Part shown: positions 9,832-20,325 of the stretch, in pieces
Layout: each line of letters opens with the position of its first letter
Numbering within the stretch: the first letter of the stretch is position 1
Source: Phytophthora colocasiae
Taxonomy: Eukaryota > Oomycota > Peronosporomycetes > Peronosporales > Peronosporaceae
Assembly: GCA_018806915.1 (NCBI GenBank)
Contig: JAGKQI010000069.1
Coordinates: 1,054,001-1,118,000 of the forward strand
DNA length: 64,000 bases
Reading direction: 5' to 3'
The notes under the pieces: generated by a model
What the model was told of the DNA's origin: nothing
What the model saw: only the letters and a program-made list of their open reading frames with translations
Databases searched by the model: none
Position numbers and translations under genes: made by a program

Positions 9832-11978
9832 ATGGTTGTGAGTATTGGTGACGCATTTACTCTCCTGAAAGGAGTCAAGAAACTATGCAGCGACATGCGA
9901 AGTTGCCAAAAAGAGTGCGAACATGTCCACCAAATGCTGCAGAACATTATCGCCAGAGTCGTCAAGATGGAGAAGGAGGAGAAGATGCCGTGCAGCGCGA
10001 TACTAGAAGAGTACAGGGTGTACGTGGACGACTTTCAGAAGTTCCTGGAGTTCTATCGAGGGCAACATGTTGGCCATCGGTTGCTAAAGTACAGGAAAAT
10101 GACCAAGGAACTCGAGCAGATCAAGGACAAAGTGAGGACTTTACTCGCACTCTGCAGCCTCGAGACCACAGGGATAATAATGGACTGGAAACGTGAGTGG
10201 GCAGCCAACCGGGACGTCCAAGAACAGCAGATCACTACGTTGACGGATCTAACAATTCGGAATGCGATCGCCCTCAGCAGCATGCACGGAGTTCTCCAGA
10301 GGACTGCGTTGCAGTCTGAAGAAAAGCTCGACGGTAAAGACCAAGTTACTGACATCCCTATCGGTAAGAACGAGAATGTCACTGTTGCAATCTCATCAAA
10401 AGTTGCAGGTTCGTTGCATCAAACGAGCCAAGTAGCGGATACATGTACTGAGCAGTGGATCAGCTGCTTCCAGTGCCACAAGCTCGTTCCAAGCGATAAA
10501 GCGTCGGCATCGACTTGTGCAGATTGTTATGCACAAATTTCAAACCCAGCGAAAGAAAAGTGCAGACAACTGCAACGTAAGCAAAACATCGCTGAATCCG
10601 AAAAAACAGCTCAAGGTTCAACGGTAGAAGATCAGTCCAAGGTAAAACCTGCCTAACATCGTCTGGAAATCGTCTTACGACCACGTCCTAAGGCCCCTGA
10701 TGACAGAAGTTATGTAGTGGATGACTGGGCACGTTGTAAGCCTCGAGGTGGGACTGGGTACTACGCGCTGGAGCTGGCAAAGTTCAGAAAGCACATGCTA
10801 CCTGCCAAGTTCGCGCTCAAATGCAGATCGTGCAATTTGGAGGTGGTAAAAGGACTATTTCGCGGAACATTTCGACCACGCAATTGTCGGGTGTGTGGCG
10901 AGTTATTCTGCAGTGAATGCCTTGTGGTGATCCTCCTTCCCAGTCCTTTTGGTTCTGGTCAAGAGCTGAGCTGCTGCTTCGAGTGTCCACAGGCACTGGA
11001 GTCCAAGGCGATCGTTACAGTCCAGGACGTTTTCACTCAACGTAATGAGCGGATCAAACGGTTTAATCCAGTTATCAAACGGATTCGACTACCTCGCGAC
11101 CAAGTGACGCTGGAAACTCTCGTCAACGAAGGACGTTACCTCGAACTCTACAAAGGTGTGTACAAAGGCCAGGATGTAGCCATCTCGATCCTTCCACGCA
11201 CTCACTACGCTGGATTGGGAGCCGACAAGTTTCTCAACGACGCCATTGGTGCCTCTAAGCTCGACCACCCGAGCATTGTTCGACTTCACGGTGTATCGTG
11301 GAATTCACTTGACGACCTATGTGTGGTCTCTGAGTTCGTTGGAGGTGGGAATCTTCGCATGCTGTTGTCGAAATTTCAGAAAAGAGGTCATCCGAAGGGG
11401 TTTACAAAGGTAAAAGTGCTCCAGATCGCTCAGGCGCTTGCTTTCATGCATTCCCTTAACATTTCACACGACGATGTTCGACCGGAAAGTGTTTTACTGA
11501 CTGACAAACGCCACGCCAAGTTAACTGCATTCCACCGTTGCCCAACCCCAAAATCTCGGAAGAATGTGGATATTTGGCTTGCGGAGTCACTTGGCCACTA
11601 CCCAGGAGACCGGAGACTGGCTTGGAAAGCTCCAGAGCTTCTTCTACCGTGTGTCTTCCTCTCGAGTTCGGAAAGGCAGACATGTTCGCTTTCGGTGTGT
11701 TACTCTCAGAGCTAGACATGCATGAGTTGACGTATGAATCCGCAACACTTCCACTCGGTGCCAAGAGTGACGAAGTCTACCGCCTGAGGATGTCTGGAGG
11801 GCTGAATCCAAAATTCTCGGAACGAGATACAGGAGCTCACTACAGCAGGTACATTGGTACAATGGCGGAGGTGGTAACTTCTCTCGCGAGAGCTTGTGTG
11901 TCTAGAAGCCCCAACGCTCGCCCTACAGCTGCTAAGGCTGTCACAACGCTGGAGCGAGCTTTGAGAATGCCTTCATGA
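9832..11978 (+). CDS. FYVE-like zinc finger protein with C-terminal pseudokinase domain (one frameshift)
   Basis: Exon 1 (9832-10641, 270 codons) has an ATG start and encodes a largely helical N-terminus. A 51-bp GT-AG intron (10642-10692, branch-like CCTAAC) leads to exon 2; the second long frame has no ATG of its own, which supports splicing. A FYVE-like finger follows near residues 314-375: CRSC, then RPRNCRVCGELFCSEC, and a final CCFEC. The kinase fold after it is degenerate: VAIS replaces VAIK, HDDVRPES replaces HRDxKxxN, and TAFH stands where DFG is expected, while APE is kept. It is therefore a predicted pseudokinase. Between about 11640 and 11660 the frame changes by one missing base (APEL continues as FGKADMFAFGV in the next frame up to 11978). 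No intron of sensible size explains this. It could be a sequencing indel or a real disabling mutation. A role at PI3P membranes is possible but not proven, because the FYVE R/KHHCR box is altered. Confidence 0.7.
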
Positions 11979-12338
11979 AGTTGAAAGGTGGTTCATAGAG
12001 TATATGTTAACTTTGTTCATGCGCGCTAAAATGAGTTGAAAGCTCATTTATCATTTGAACTGAACTCCCATGCGTACACCTCACTTCAGCCGAGGCCTGC
12101 ACCACCAGTACAGATCAACTTCAACTTCCGTCCAGTTATTTTGCTGTTCAAACACGTGCCAAGTTGCCACCTTACCGAAATCTTCATTCGTGTAGTGATA
12201 CCAATGATTTAAGCTTGGGATCCTGCGACTGCGTTTGATATGCAAGGATCGCTCGCTTTCATTCGCCTCATTCTCCAATTTCCCAACTCGACACGAGTTA
12301 GCCAACCTCCTGAAGCTTCACCGTAGCTCTACTACCCA
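11979..12338. other. intergenic, no gene seen
   Basis: 360 bp lie between the pseudokinase stop and the next start. One short minus-strand frame (12081-12305) has no recognisable features. The terminator of the upstream gene and the promoter of the secreted-protein gene are expected here. Confidence 0.4.
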
Positions 12339-13544
12339 ATGACCATGGTAATGGTACTGAAACCTACAATCCTCACGGCCATTCTTGTCGGCCTCGTTTC
12401 GGCCACAGATGTGTCAGTCCAGCACGATGCTACGTACACGATTGATCCAAGTCGAGGTCCGATTTGCTCCGGCTCAGGAGCTGCACCTGCTGGCACGGCT
12501 TGTCCACTGAAGGGGGACCTTGCAACGGCCTCGTGTCTCCCTGGTCTGCCTTCATACACCGAATCTGGTTGTGTAGCTCCGATTGACGCCCAATGTGTGG
12601 TGGTCACGGGTACAACGTGGGGGTGCACCTTCCTATCCGCAGGAGAAACTCCGTGTCCGTCGCTTCCTGTTCCTGCACTTGACACGCCGTGCCCGTCTTT
12701 GCCGTTGCCGAATGGAGATGGCACTATCGGATATTCGGGTCAGTCAAACGTGCAAGATAGCGGTGAGCAGCGTTCGTACGACTCCGAGGGCGTTGGCACC
12801 ACTAAGACTGGAACGACTAACTACGAGGCTTCAGCAGCGGAAGCTGAGGACAGGCACGGCCACAATGGCACGGAGAAGACGAATAATAGTCACGATCTGT
12901 ATGGTGCAAGTTCGATTGCTAGCCACGACCACGACCATGACCACGACCACGACAACGACCACGATCATGATCGTGATGACGACGCCTCGGATGCAACATA
13001 CAGCGAAGGATCCAGCTCTGGTGAATACGCAGGAGAGACCGAGGACAGTCACGACAGCTACGCCACTGAAGAGACTGAAGATAGTCACGATACCTACACC
13101 CAGGAGGACAGTCATGATGAGTATGGGATCGAAGGTGCCAGCACTACCCATGACGACTATGCAATCGAAGTGACTGGTTCGCATGACTCGGAGGTTCATG
13201 ACAGCCACGATGAGTACGTTGTTGAGCAAGAGGATGGATGTGAGAGTCACGGTGAGTTTGAGGCGGAGTGGGGCTACATCAAGGAGGAGACGTACGATAA
13301 CGAAGAGATTGAGGACAGTCACGACCACAGTGAGCAGCAGTTCGAAGACGGCTACGAGACGATTGAAGGAGATGCCGAAGACTCCGGAGTTGAGCAGACC
13401 AACGGGAACCTCGAAGAGTACGAGCAGCACGAGGGAGGCAGCCAGAACGAAAAAACCGACAATGAAACGGAGGAAATTCACGACAGCGAAGGAGGTGAAA
13501 GCCACAGCTACGAAGACCACGAGGAAAATGCCTCCTCCGAGTAG
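12339..13544 (+). CDS. secreted acidic His/Asp-repeat protein with Cys-rich N-terminal domain
   Basis: A single 401-aa exon. Residues 1-23 form a clear signal peptide (hydrophobic PTILTAILVGLVSA). Residues about 24-120 hold eight cysteines in a Gly/Ala/Pro-rich domain that should form disulfides. The rest is very acidic and low in complexity: an alternating His-Asp run near residues 190-212, then many copies of a (E)DSHD(x)Y motif. Such His/Asp tracts are good candidates for binding Zn, Ni, Cu or Ca outside the cell. There is no RxLR, LFLAK or transmembrane segment, so a cell-wall, matrix or apoplastic protein is more likely than a host-translocated effector. I do not recognise the family. 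Repeat number probably varies between strains. Confidence 0.75.
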   Translation: MTMVMVLKPTILTAILVGLVSATDVSVQHDATYTIDPSRGPICSGSGAAPAGTACPLKGDLATASCLPGLPSYTESGCVAPIDAQCVVVTGTTWGCTFLSAGETPCPSLPVPALDTPCPSLPLPNGDGTIGYSGQSNVQDSGEQRSYDSEGVGTTKTGTTNYEASAAEAEDRHGHNGTEKTNNSHDLYGASSIASHDHDHDHDHDNDHDHDRDDDASDATYSEGSSSGEYAGETEDSHDSYATEETEDSHDTYTQEDSHDEYGIEGASTTHDDYAIEVTGSHDSEVHDSHDEYVVEQEDGCESHGEFEAEWGYIKEETYDNEEIEDSHDHSEQQFEDGYETIEGDAEDSGVEQTNGNLEEYEQHEGGSQNEKTDNETEEIHDSEGGESHSYEDHEENASSE

Positions 13545-13682
13545 GCAGTCAAGAAGCCTAACACGACCAAGGACGATTCGTTAAACCACCACTTCAACGT
13601 GAAAACTTCAACATTAGTCTGTATCGTAGTTCCTATCATACCGCCTTGACCATCATACACAGTATTCAGTTCCTTCCTCTCG

Positions 13683-15245
13683 ATGTGGTGGTTCGGCGCG
13701 TGCGCTGGTTGTTCCTGCCGCCTCTCGGACGTTGCACCGGCCAGTAACTGGGTGGATCTGCGTCCTTTATCCTGTCCTTCAACGTCCCCGCCTGTATCTG
13801 CATCAGGGCCTCGTCCAGGTCTCTACACGGCTCGGAACCGCGTGACGCAGGACCTCGTCGCGCTCAAAGTCTTGGATCGACGTCTGCTACGCGACCGCGC
13901 TACACGCCGCCGTCTGCGCCAAGAAGTGCGCGTTCTGCAGCTGGCCAGAGAACACCAGAACCTGCTGCAGCTGCACGAAGTGAAGGCTGTGGGGGCACGC
14001 GTGGAGTTGGCGTTCGAACTGGCCAGAGGCGGCGAAGTGATGAGTCGATTGCGCTCCGAACAGGACGCCAGTCGTGTGCTGCAGCAGGCCGCACAGGGGC
14101 TCAAGTTCCTCCATGAACGGGGAAATATACACGGAGAAGTGCGGCCTGAGCATTTGCTCTTCAGTGACGACGAACCGGACGCCCGTGTGCTGCTCGCGGC
14201 CTTCGGACGAGCAGCGCCGTGGCGATCGCTGACGCTGCGGTGTCGACCGAGAACCAGAGGTTTCCTTTGGGATGACGTGCATTGTATCCGCTTTTTGCCA
14301 CCATTTCTATTGAGACGAAAGAACAGATTGAAGCGGACAGAAATTGCTCGGGAAGACGATAGAGGACACTTGGTGATGAACTGGAGAGAGGCACAGCAGA
14401 TTGACGTATGGGCACTGGGTGTTACACTTTATGTGATGTTGTGTGGATGTTTCCCCTTTGCTTTGGGGGGAGATAACGTAGCGGACATTGAACAGCACGT
14501 GCTAGAAGATAAATTGATGTTCCCTGAGGACGGGGCGCTGCTCAGTCGTGCGGCGAGGGATCTGCTGCGTCGACTACTGGAGAAAAACCCAGACGCTGGA
14601 ATGAGCATCGAAGATGTTGTGGCACATCCCTGGCTGAATGGAGGAGTAGCACCGGCGGTAAGCTGGAGCTCTGAAATGATGACGCAGCATGACCTGTTCT
14701 CGACTAGATACACGGAAGATGCGACTGCTGAGTACAGACCGTCGGGATTGACCAGCTCGCCTCCGAGTAGCCAGGACAACCAGGATCAAGTGGCAAACGG
14801 TCCTCCAAGTGTTGCTAGTACACTGACAAATTTTGATGGACCTCGTAGCAGTCTAGGCGCTGGCCCAGTACTCAAACGCGATACTCTCGAGGTAGAGGCA
14901 GAAGAAGAAGAAGCGCGTCCATCATTCCTGTCTACTCATGGCAATCAGCTCCTGTTGGACGAGGAAGAGCAACAGGGACGTCGTAGTGCTGACTGCTTCA
15001 TGCGTCTTGCTAGTCTGGAGATGGGAGGCAACAACGTGGACAGGAACAGCGATGACGAGGACGTCGTTGCTGACCCTGGAACAAGTAGTTCTCGAGATGC
15101 TACACCCGTTAACAGATTCACAAATGGTGGCAGACAAGTGACTCGAGAAAAATCACTAGACAAAATGTGGCAGGTGCTACTACGCCAACGTCGCTTTTTC
15201 TCTTCCAAATCGCTAAGTAGTGGTTCCAGCAACGAGAGATCGTGA
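13683..15245 (+). CDS. CAMK-like pseudokinase with long Ser/Glu-rich tail
   Basis: A 520-aa open frame. The ATP-binding lysine is kept (VALKVL, K62), but the catalytic loop reads HGEVRPEHL (150-158) in place of HRDLKPEN and the metal-binding loop reads AFG (173-175) in place of DFG. The C-lobe markers DVWALGVTLYVMLCG near 241 and an R-L-L-E-K-N-P helix near 295 identify the kinase fold as CAMK/AMPK-like. The stretch 180-235 is long and lacks APE. The tail from about 320 is Ser-, Asp- and Glu-rich and ends basic. The first 45 residues lack a proper glycine-rich loop, so an unrecognised upstream exon or a later start is possible. A scaffold or allosteric role is inferred; no catalytic activity is expected. 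Confidence 0.7.
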   Translation: MWWFGACAGCSCRLSDVAPASNWVDLRPLSCPSTSPPVSASGPRPGLYTARNRVTQDLVALKVLDRRLLRDRATRRRLRQEVRVLQLAREHQNLLQLHEVKAVGARVELAFELARGGEVMSRLRSEQDASRVLQQAAQGLKFLHERGNIHGEVRPEHLLFSDDEPDARVLLAAFGRAAPWRSLTLRCRPRTRGFLWDDVHCIRFLPPFLLRRKNRLKRTEIAREDDRGHLVMNWREAQQIDVWALGVTLYVMLCGCFPFALGGDNVADIEQHVLEDKLMFPEDGALLSRAARDLLRRLLEKNPDAGMSIEDVVAHPWLNGGVAPAVSWSSEMMTQHDLFSTRYTEDATAEYRPSGLTSSPPSSQDNQDQVANGPPSVASTLTNFDGPRSSLGAGPVLKRDTLEVEAEEEEARPSFLSTHGNQLLLDEEEQQGRRSADCFMRLASLEMGGNNVDRNSDDEDVVADPGTSSSRDATPVNRFTNGGRQVTREKSLDKMWQVLLRQRRFFSSKSLSSGSSNERS

Positions 15246-15334
15246 GCGTCTACTAAATGTGAAGACTGAAGCTCGAGTACCTTTCGCAAGTGCAGATTAT
15301 TAAGGATCTTTCAAACTGAATCCGTGAAGTATCT

Positions 15335-15661
15335 CTACAGCTTTGGCCCGAGAGATCGTGTTAGAGCTTCCAGGTTTGTCGCCCCAGCCGTTTGCAGGTA
15401 GGCGAGTCGATTCATACGCGGCTGAAGCGCTGCCAACGTGGCTTCGGTGTCAGCATGAATTCTAAACGGCGACTTTAACGCTCCATCTTCGTCTTGGTTC
15501 TCCTTTGCTCTCTTGAGTTTCTCCGTCTTCGATAACTTGCCAATCGCAGCTCGTTGTTGCTGGTCTTCGTCGTCGTTTGAATGGTTCTCCCTGCCATTTC
15601 TCACCGCTTGATCTGCACTCTGTCGTAGCAGCTCATGGTAGTGGAAGTAGATCGTCGCCAT
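15335..15661 (-). CDS. small hypothetical protein
   Basis: An ATG at 15661 opens a 108-aa frame ending at 15335. It begins MATIYFHYHELL and has a charged middle segment rich in Asn, Asp, Gln and Lys. I do not recognise it. Directly upstream lies a pyrimidine-rich CTTTCCAG that could be a splice acceptor, so this could be the last exon of a longer transcript. COG7 ends 120 bp upstream on the same strand, but no donor in the COG7 end has the phase needed to join the two, so I keep them separate. Confidence 0.4.
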   Translation of the reverse strand: MATIYFHYHELLRQSADQAVRNGRENHSNDDEDQQQRAAIGKLSKTEKLKRAKENQDEDGALKSPFRIHADTEATLAALQPRMNRLAYLQTAGATNLEALTRSLGPKL

Positions 15662-15780
15662 CACCAACTTGTTTGACTGGAAAGTGCAACAGAAGGAAGG
15701 AAAAATCTCGTTCAGCTATTTTGCTTTGTCAGCTGCAGCTTGTTTTAGACTTTTCACACTGCCAATGCAACTCCGAACGC

Positions 15781-18716
15781 CTACGTGAACTGTGAAGAGA
15801 TCGCACCTGATCCTGAACTGGTAGACAGCCGATGGCGTTCAAGTGCGCGTTGACGCATGGCAGCGATGCAGTCGTTGATCTTGGCTAGTGCCTGCTTTTC
15901 CGAGTCCTCCTGGTCGGCTTTCAGCTCTTCAGCGTGATGAATATGCGCTTGTACGTCCATCTCCAACGCACGGCGCAAGTCGTCAATGATAAAGCTTCCT
16001 TCTCCGCCCACAGCGCTCAAGACATTGTGGAAATAGCCCAGATCTGCTGCCAACTGCTGAGCTCCCATGTCCGACAACAATGGGATTGAACACACTGTCC
16101 GCAAAAAGGCTGCCAGAGTCCCACTTGCCACTGCTCCAGTCCACAAATCGACAAACTCCGTCGCCGTCGCTGTCGGTGCTGACTCGGTGAATGCAGTTTT
16201 GCCGTCCGATCCAAAAATCTTCTGGCACGTCGCTAGCTCAGCCGGTGAGAGATGCAAAAGCTGACCGAGACGATTCCACTCGCCTTGAACACACACTTCC
16301 TGAGCACCTCGAGAGGCCACAAACGCACTTTCGAGACTGCTGCTCTCCGCGAAGGGCTCAAGTTGGGGAAGCAGTGACAGCAGGAGGTCAGCTACCATTG
16401 TGATATAGTCTTGTGGAAGCATACTGAAGGTTGGTAAATCTCCCAAAGCCTCGTCCGGCACTTTGCGCCAGTTCTATCATATCGTAAAGAATCATTAGCA
16501 CCGAACCCAGCTAGACGTGTAAAACGCAAGCGCATTGGCGTACCTCGTTTGTGGGAAGTGTCTCTAGTCCACGGGTGATAGGTAGGAACACTGTGTCATA
16601 CGTGAGAAGCTGTACTTCCTTCGTCCAAGACCACACGGCACGCTGGGCCTCATCCAGCAGCTGCAATAGTCATAATTCACACTGTTGAGCAAGTTACGAA
16701 GTTAGAAAACACACAAGTGGACACTAACTCACCGTTGCGGATGGGACGCGAGATGCAGGGGTATCAAAGCCTGCTGATCCGGAATGATCCAGTAGCTCCA
16801 TCTCGAACTGATGGAATTGCGATTGACGAGTAGGATCCTCGCTCCGCAGCCAGGACTTGGACACTGCTGCTACGAGCTTCGTCGGATCTACAAGGTCCAC
16901 AAGAGATATGCCAGTGCCATCGTGGCTTTTCTTACGACGGCTGCGCGGGGATGAGGATCCTGACTTCTCACCTAAAAACTGGGCAAGTTGCTCTCTCATG
17001 CGAATGCGAACCCGACCGTCAAGTGTACAGAGTTGATCTTCTAGAACGCCGCAAGCCTTTAGTAGAGCTAACGACGCGTGGAATCGACTCCAGTCAGGGG
17101 AAGCCACCAAAGATCCCCCAGTGGCGTCTTCCACAGGAGAAGCAGGTTCAGCTTTGCAGTACTTACGAATGGCTGGAATTGTAGAGCTCAAAGCTAACGT
17201 AAACTGCTGCACAGCCGTACCAATGGCTTCCACAGCTTCGGGAAATGCAGCGCCACCCGTAAACTCGTAGCACTGTTGTAGACTCTCGTCAATGAGCTCC
17301 CAAACAGCCTCGGACGCTTCCTCAAGACGTTGAGAAAAATCCTCAAGTGGTGCAACATCACCTGAATCCTGGCCTTCCTCTTCGAACTCTGCTTCTTCAG
17401 ATCTGTTTTTCGCGTTAAAAGCAGGTACCAGTCTCAGCAATGCATCGGTGAGTGCATCGCTAGTGAAACGCGCGTATTCTGTGAAATACAGTCGGTATGG
17501 TTCGAAAATGATGTGCCGAATACCCTCTGCACTAGTGGTGGCGTCATTTCCAGTCAAATTCACCCCAAGATCAGTTTCCAGAGACCGGAAGAGCTGCACT
17601 GTTTGACTAGCGAATCCTCGCGTTGCGTGGAAGCAGTGCAGTAGGCGAGCAAGCTTGAAATCTGAGCCTGAAGGGCTGCTGTACGCAAACGGTCTCGGAA
17701 TGACTTGGTAAGTGGCTCAAACGTGCTGTGAAGCAGATCGAGAAGGACGGAAACGACCATATCAGCGCCAAAGAGCTCCCGGGCGCTGCGACTTTCTCGC
17801 TGCAACATCCTCAGGACGTCCGTGTAGAAATTTTCCAACCAATTACCAAAACCTCCCCCGCATTGTCGACCTTATTGTCCGGTTCAGTTTGCATCTCGTC
17901 AGTGTAAGAGTACCAGACTCGATGCACATGAGCTGGCCTTGCCTTACCGAACTCCTCTCGTAGGAGGTGAGCTCGGTCCACACTGCCAAGAACGTCCAGA
18001 CACCAACGCAAAGGCGCCACATCGCCCAGATCGTCTTCACGGAGCTTTGTAGCGAGTCGGGGCTGCACTGCGGCCTCAATCTGAGCACAAAGTCTCTCCA
18101 TTGTCTGTTTGCGGTCCCAAGCCCCCGGTAGCTCCTTCAAAACTTCCAGACTCGTCTGCATCTCCCGTACTCGTTCGGCTAAATTCTCTGCCGCATCACT
18201 ATCTTCAGTTCTGCCTTTGACCTTGGAGCTGTCACCTTTAAGAGCATGTGATAGCAGTGTAGGGTCCTCCACAGCTGCGAAACACGCACGTACATTGCGC
18301 CCCCATCTCGCAGCCTCTACGAGCGCCTGTGAGCAGCTTTGTAGTCGACGTTTCGCCTCGTGCAGCGTCACCAGGTGGCGTAGATCTTGACCAGAAGAAA
18401 CAGAGGACGCCGTTGATACCGATCCAGAGGCGCAGGCTTCTTGCACAGCGTCCAGACGCCTGGACAGAGGTGTTACGGCCTGCTGAAGAGTCTGGAGACG
18501 CGTCTGGAGCGCAGGACCAGAGAGCGAAACGTGCTGGAGCGACGCGTGGAGCGTCTGAGCCAGCGTTTGCGAGCGTAAAGCTAGCTGAGGAACGAGAGGG
18601 GCTAGGGCGGATGCATCTCCAGAACAAGAAGAAAGCGCTTCCTCTACCCACGCGAAGGCGTCGAAGCTTGGAGACGCAGAGGCCGCTGACTCGAGCAGCA
18701 CCGTATCACCCTCCAT
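15781..18716 (-). CDS. COG7: conserved oligomeric Golgi complex subunit 7 (two frameshifts)
   Basis: The start is the ATG at 18716. Exons by sequence: 18716-16733 (with two frame changes), 16660-16544 and 16473-15781, with clean GT-AG introns of 72 and 70 bp that keep phase 0. Family hallmarks seen: the N-terminal helical bundle, a W..NFY..VL segment after the first frame change, LLSLLPQLEPFAE in exon 3 matching the family LPQ-LEPF box, and a C-terminal QLAADLGYFHNVLSAVG followed by an IAAMR end. COG7 is part of the lobe B of the COG tether, which handles retrograde vesicles at the Golgi and so controls glycosylation. The frame slips by one missing base at a C5 run (17855-17859, G5 in the gene) and again between about 17640 and 17715. 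Either these are assembly indels or the gene is broken; the otherwise good protein favours indels. Confidence 0.8.
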
Positions 18717-18863
18717 GTGGGTTGAGTATTTGGGTGATTTAACCTGTTAATAAAACCCAATGGGTTGTTTCTGAAAAGTAGCTTTTCGATGGTCGATGAC
18801 TTGAAGATGGTTCATACAATATTCAAGCTTATCGGAGTATTCTAACAGTGACAAGCTCTCTCC
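18717..18863. promoter_or_regulatory. bidirectional promoter between COG7 and the DUF1295 gene
   Basis: Only 147 bp separate the two divergent ATGs, so both promoters must be compact and lie here. Assigned from layout. Confidence 0.45.
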
Positions 18864-19721
18864 ATGGGTTTCCTGCGTGATATTGCTGGGTCAATTGTCG
18901 CCCTCTCACTGGCCTCGCTGGTGGCCCACTACACGGACATGCAGCTGTACGCTGCTGTGTGTGTGGGCGTCCAGTGGCTCTCAGCGCTCTACGCTGTCCC
19001 CCGCCAGGACGAGCGCTTCTTCGACCTCACAGGTTCCGCCACTTACGCACTGGTTTCCCTCTTGGCTTACACCTCCAGTGGCTCCGTCACCTGGCGCGAG
19101 TCGCTGCTCACTGTTCTCGTGTGGCTCTGGTGCGTGCGTTTGGGCTCTTTCCTGTTTCTGCGCATCAGCGAATGCGGAGAAGACAAGCGCTTCAAAGACA
19201 TTCGCGTGAACCCGCTGCGTTTCCTTGGGGTCTGGAGCATTCAGGGTCTGTGGGTGCTGCTCACAGTGCTCCCAATACTTCTGACGCTCAGACACGGCGT
19301 CCGTGACCTCCGGGTCTCGTCTATGGATGTAACTGGAGTCTTGCTGTGGGTTCTCGGATACGTAATGGAGGTGACAGCAGACTACCAGAAGACGCAGTTC
19401 TGCCGCGACGAGAACAAGAAGGGCCAGTTTATCCAGAACGGACTCTGGTACTACAGTCGCCACCCTAACTACTGTGGAGAGATCATGATGTGGATCGGCG
19501 TCTTCTGTGTGAGTGTCCACACGTTGCCGACCAACTACCTGAAGACGTGGGCTGCTGTGAGTCCCGCCTTTGTAGGTTTCCTGTTACTTTTCGTGTCGGG
19601 AGTTCCGTTATTGGAGAAACAAGCAGAAGAGCGTTGGGGGCAGACCAAGGATTACCAGACGTATAAAGCCCAGACGAGTGTGCTTCTACCCATGCCGAAG
19701 AGCAAAATTAAGACGGCGTAA
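18864..19721 (+). CDS. DUF1295 / steroid 5-alpha-reductase-like integral membrane protein
   Basis: A single 285-aa exon with about six hydrophobic segments. The C-terminal half carries the family signature NGLWYYSRHPNYCGE (residues 192-206), followed by a membrane segment and the GVPLLEKQAEERWG stretch. This matches the DUF1295/SRD5A-like superfamily, which includes NADPH-dependent reductases acting on lipids and isoprenylcysteine methyltransferase relatives that share the RHPxYxG box. The substrate cannot be told from sequence. It probably sits in the ER membrane. It is the last host gene before the transposon-rich tract. Confidence 0.85.
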   Translation: MGFLRDIAGSIVALSLASLVAHYTDMQLYAAVCVGVQWLSALYAVPRQDERFFDLTGSATYALVSLLAYTSSGSVTWRESLLTVLVWLWCVRLGSFLFLRISECGEDKRFKDIRVNPLRFLGVWSIQGLWVLLTVLPILLTLRHGVRDLRVSSMDVTGVLLWVLGYVMEVTADYQKTQFCRDENKKGQFIQNGLWYYSRHPNYCGEIMMWIGVFCVSVHTLPTNYLKTWAAVSPAFVGFLLLFVSGVPLLEKQAEERWGQTKDYQTYKAQTSVLLPMPKSKIKTA

Positions 19722-20325
19722 GCGGCAACTGAGACTACCGATTGACTTACAAGCCATAGCGCACTCATTCTTTGAGTCAGCGGCCTTCCGAATCCTACAT
19801 GCAATAAACGAACTGCTGGCCATCTTTCATGCCTCGTAACTCACACAGTACTTCTACCTCCACTCTCTTCACACTTGTGTTGCGGGTTCCCCAGACCCGG
19901 ATCGGCTCTAGGGTCTTGTTCGGTCGATCTGAAGCCAAAAGGAGTCCAGTTATTATTATCTGGATACATTTTTTCAACACAGGATTACATCGTTAATGAG
20001 TATCATCCAAGAAATTGTGTGAAAGGAAATATCTCTTTAGTGATATCGTCTAGCAAATCGATATCCTAAAGAGACGCCATTTCCAGAGGGCATGTCGAAA
20101 AACTCGGGGGTATCTATCCGTTCCTATGCACAAACGGCAGCTTCAGCAGCAATGCCTTCAGCAACAACAGGCTTGATCTACTCGGCAAGTTCAGGTGAGC
20201 GACAGCGCCATTCAGATGCAAATTGAGGAAAGCGAGCGTGCCACACTTCAAACTACCTTGGATTCTCGTCCAACAAACACCCGAAGAAAGTATGAGGGCT
20301 ATCAAAAAGAGTTTGTGGAATGGTG
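19722..20325. other. gene-free boundary between host genes and transposons
   Basis: About 600 bp without a supported gene. It contains a strong imperfect inverted repeat (listed separately) and, after about 20100, sequence that grades into a degraded retrotransposon gag. Confidence 0.5.
20025..20084. repeat. 60-bp imperfect inverted repeat (hairpin)
   Basis: The left arm (GGAAAT, then TCTCTTTAG, then GATATCG) is mirrored by CGATATC, CTAAAGAGA and ATTTCC on the right around a 10-nt centre. One base and a 3-nt difference interrupt the pairing. It could be the remnant of a small inverted-repeat transposon or a strong hairpin. Confidence 0.6.

Noticed and set aside
11640..11690. Very short intron (GTGTGTCTTCCTCTCGAG) to explain the pseudokinase frame change
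   Set aside because: It would be 18 bp, a multiple of three, so it would neither be spliceable nor correct the frame.
12831..13520. 229-aa minus-strand ORF opposite the His/Asp protein
   Set aside because: It is the Val/Ile-rich shadow of the GAC/CAC repeats on the plus strand; no own features.
15335..15661. Last exon of COG7
   Set aside because: A CTTTCCAG acceptor exists, but no GT donor near the COG7 end is in the right phase, and COG7 already ends with the family's usual C-terminal motif.
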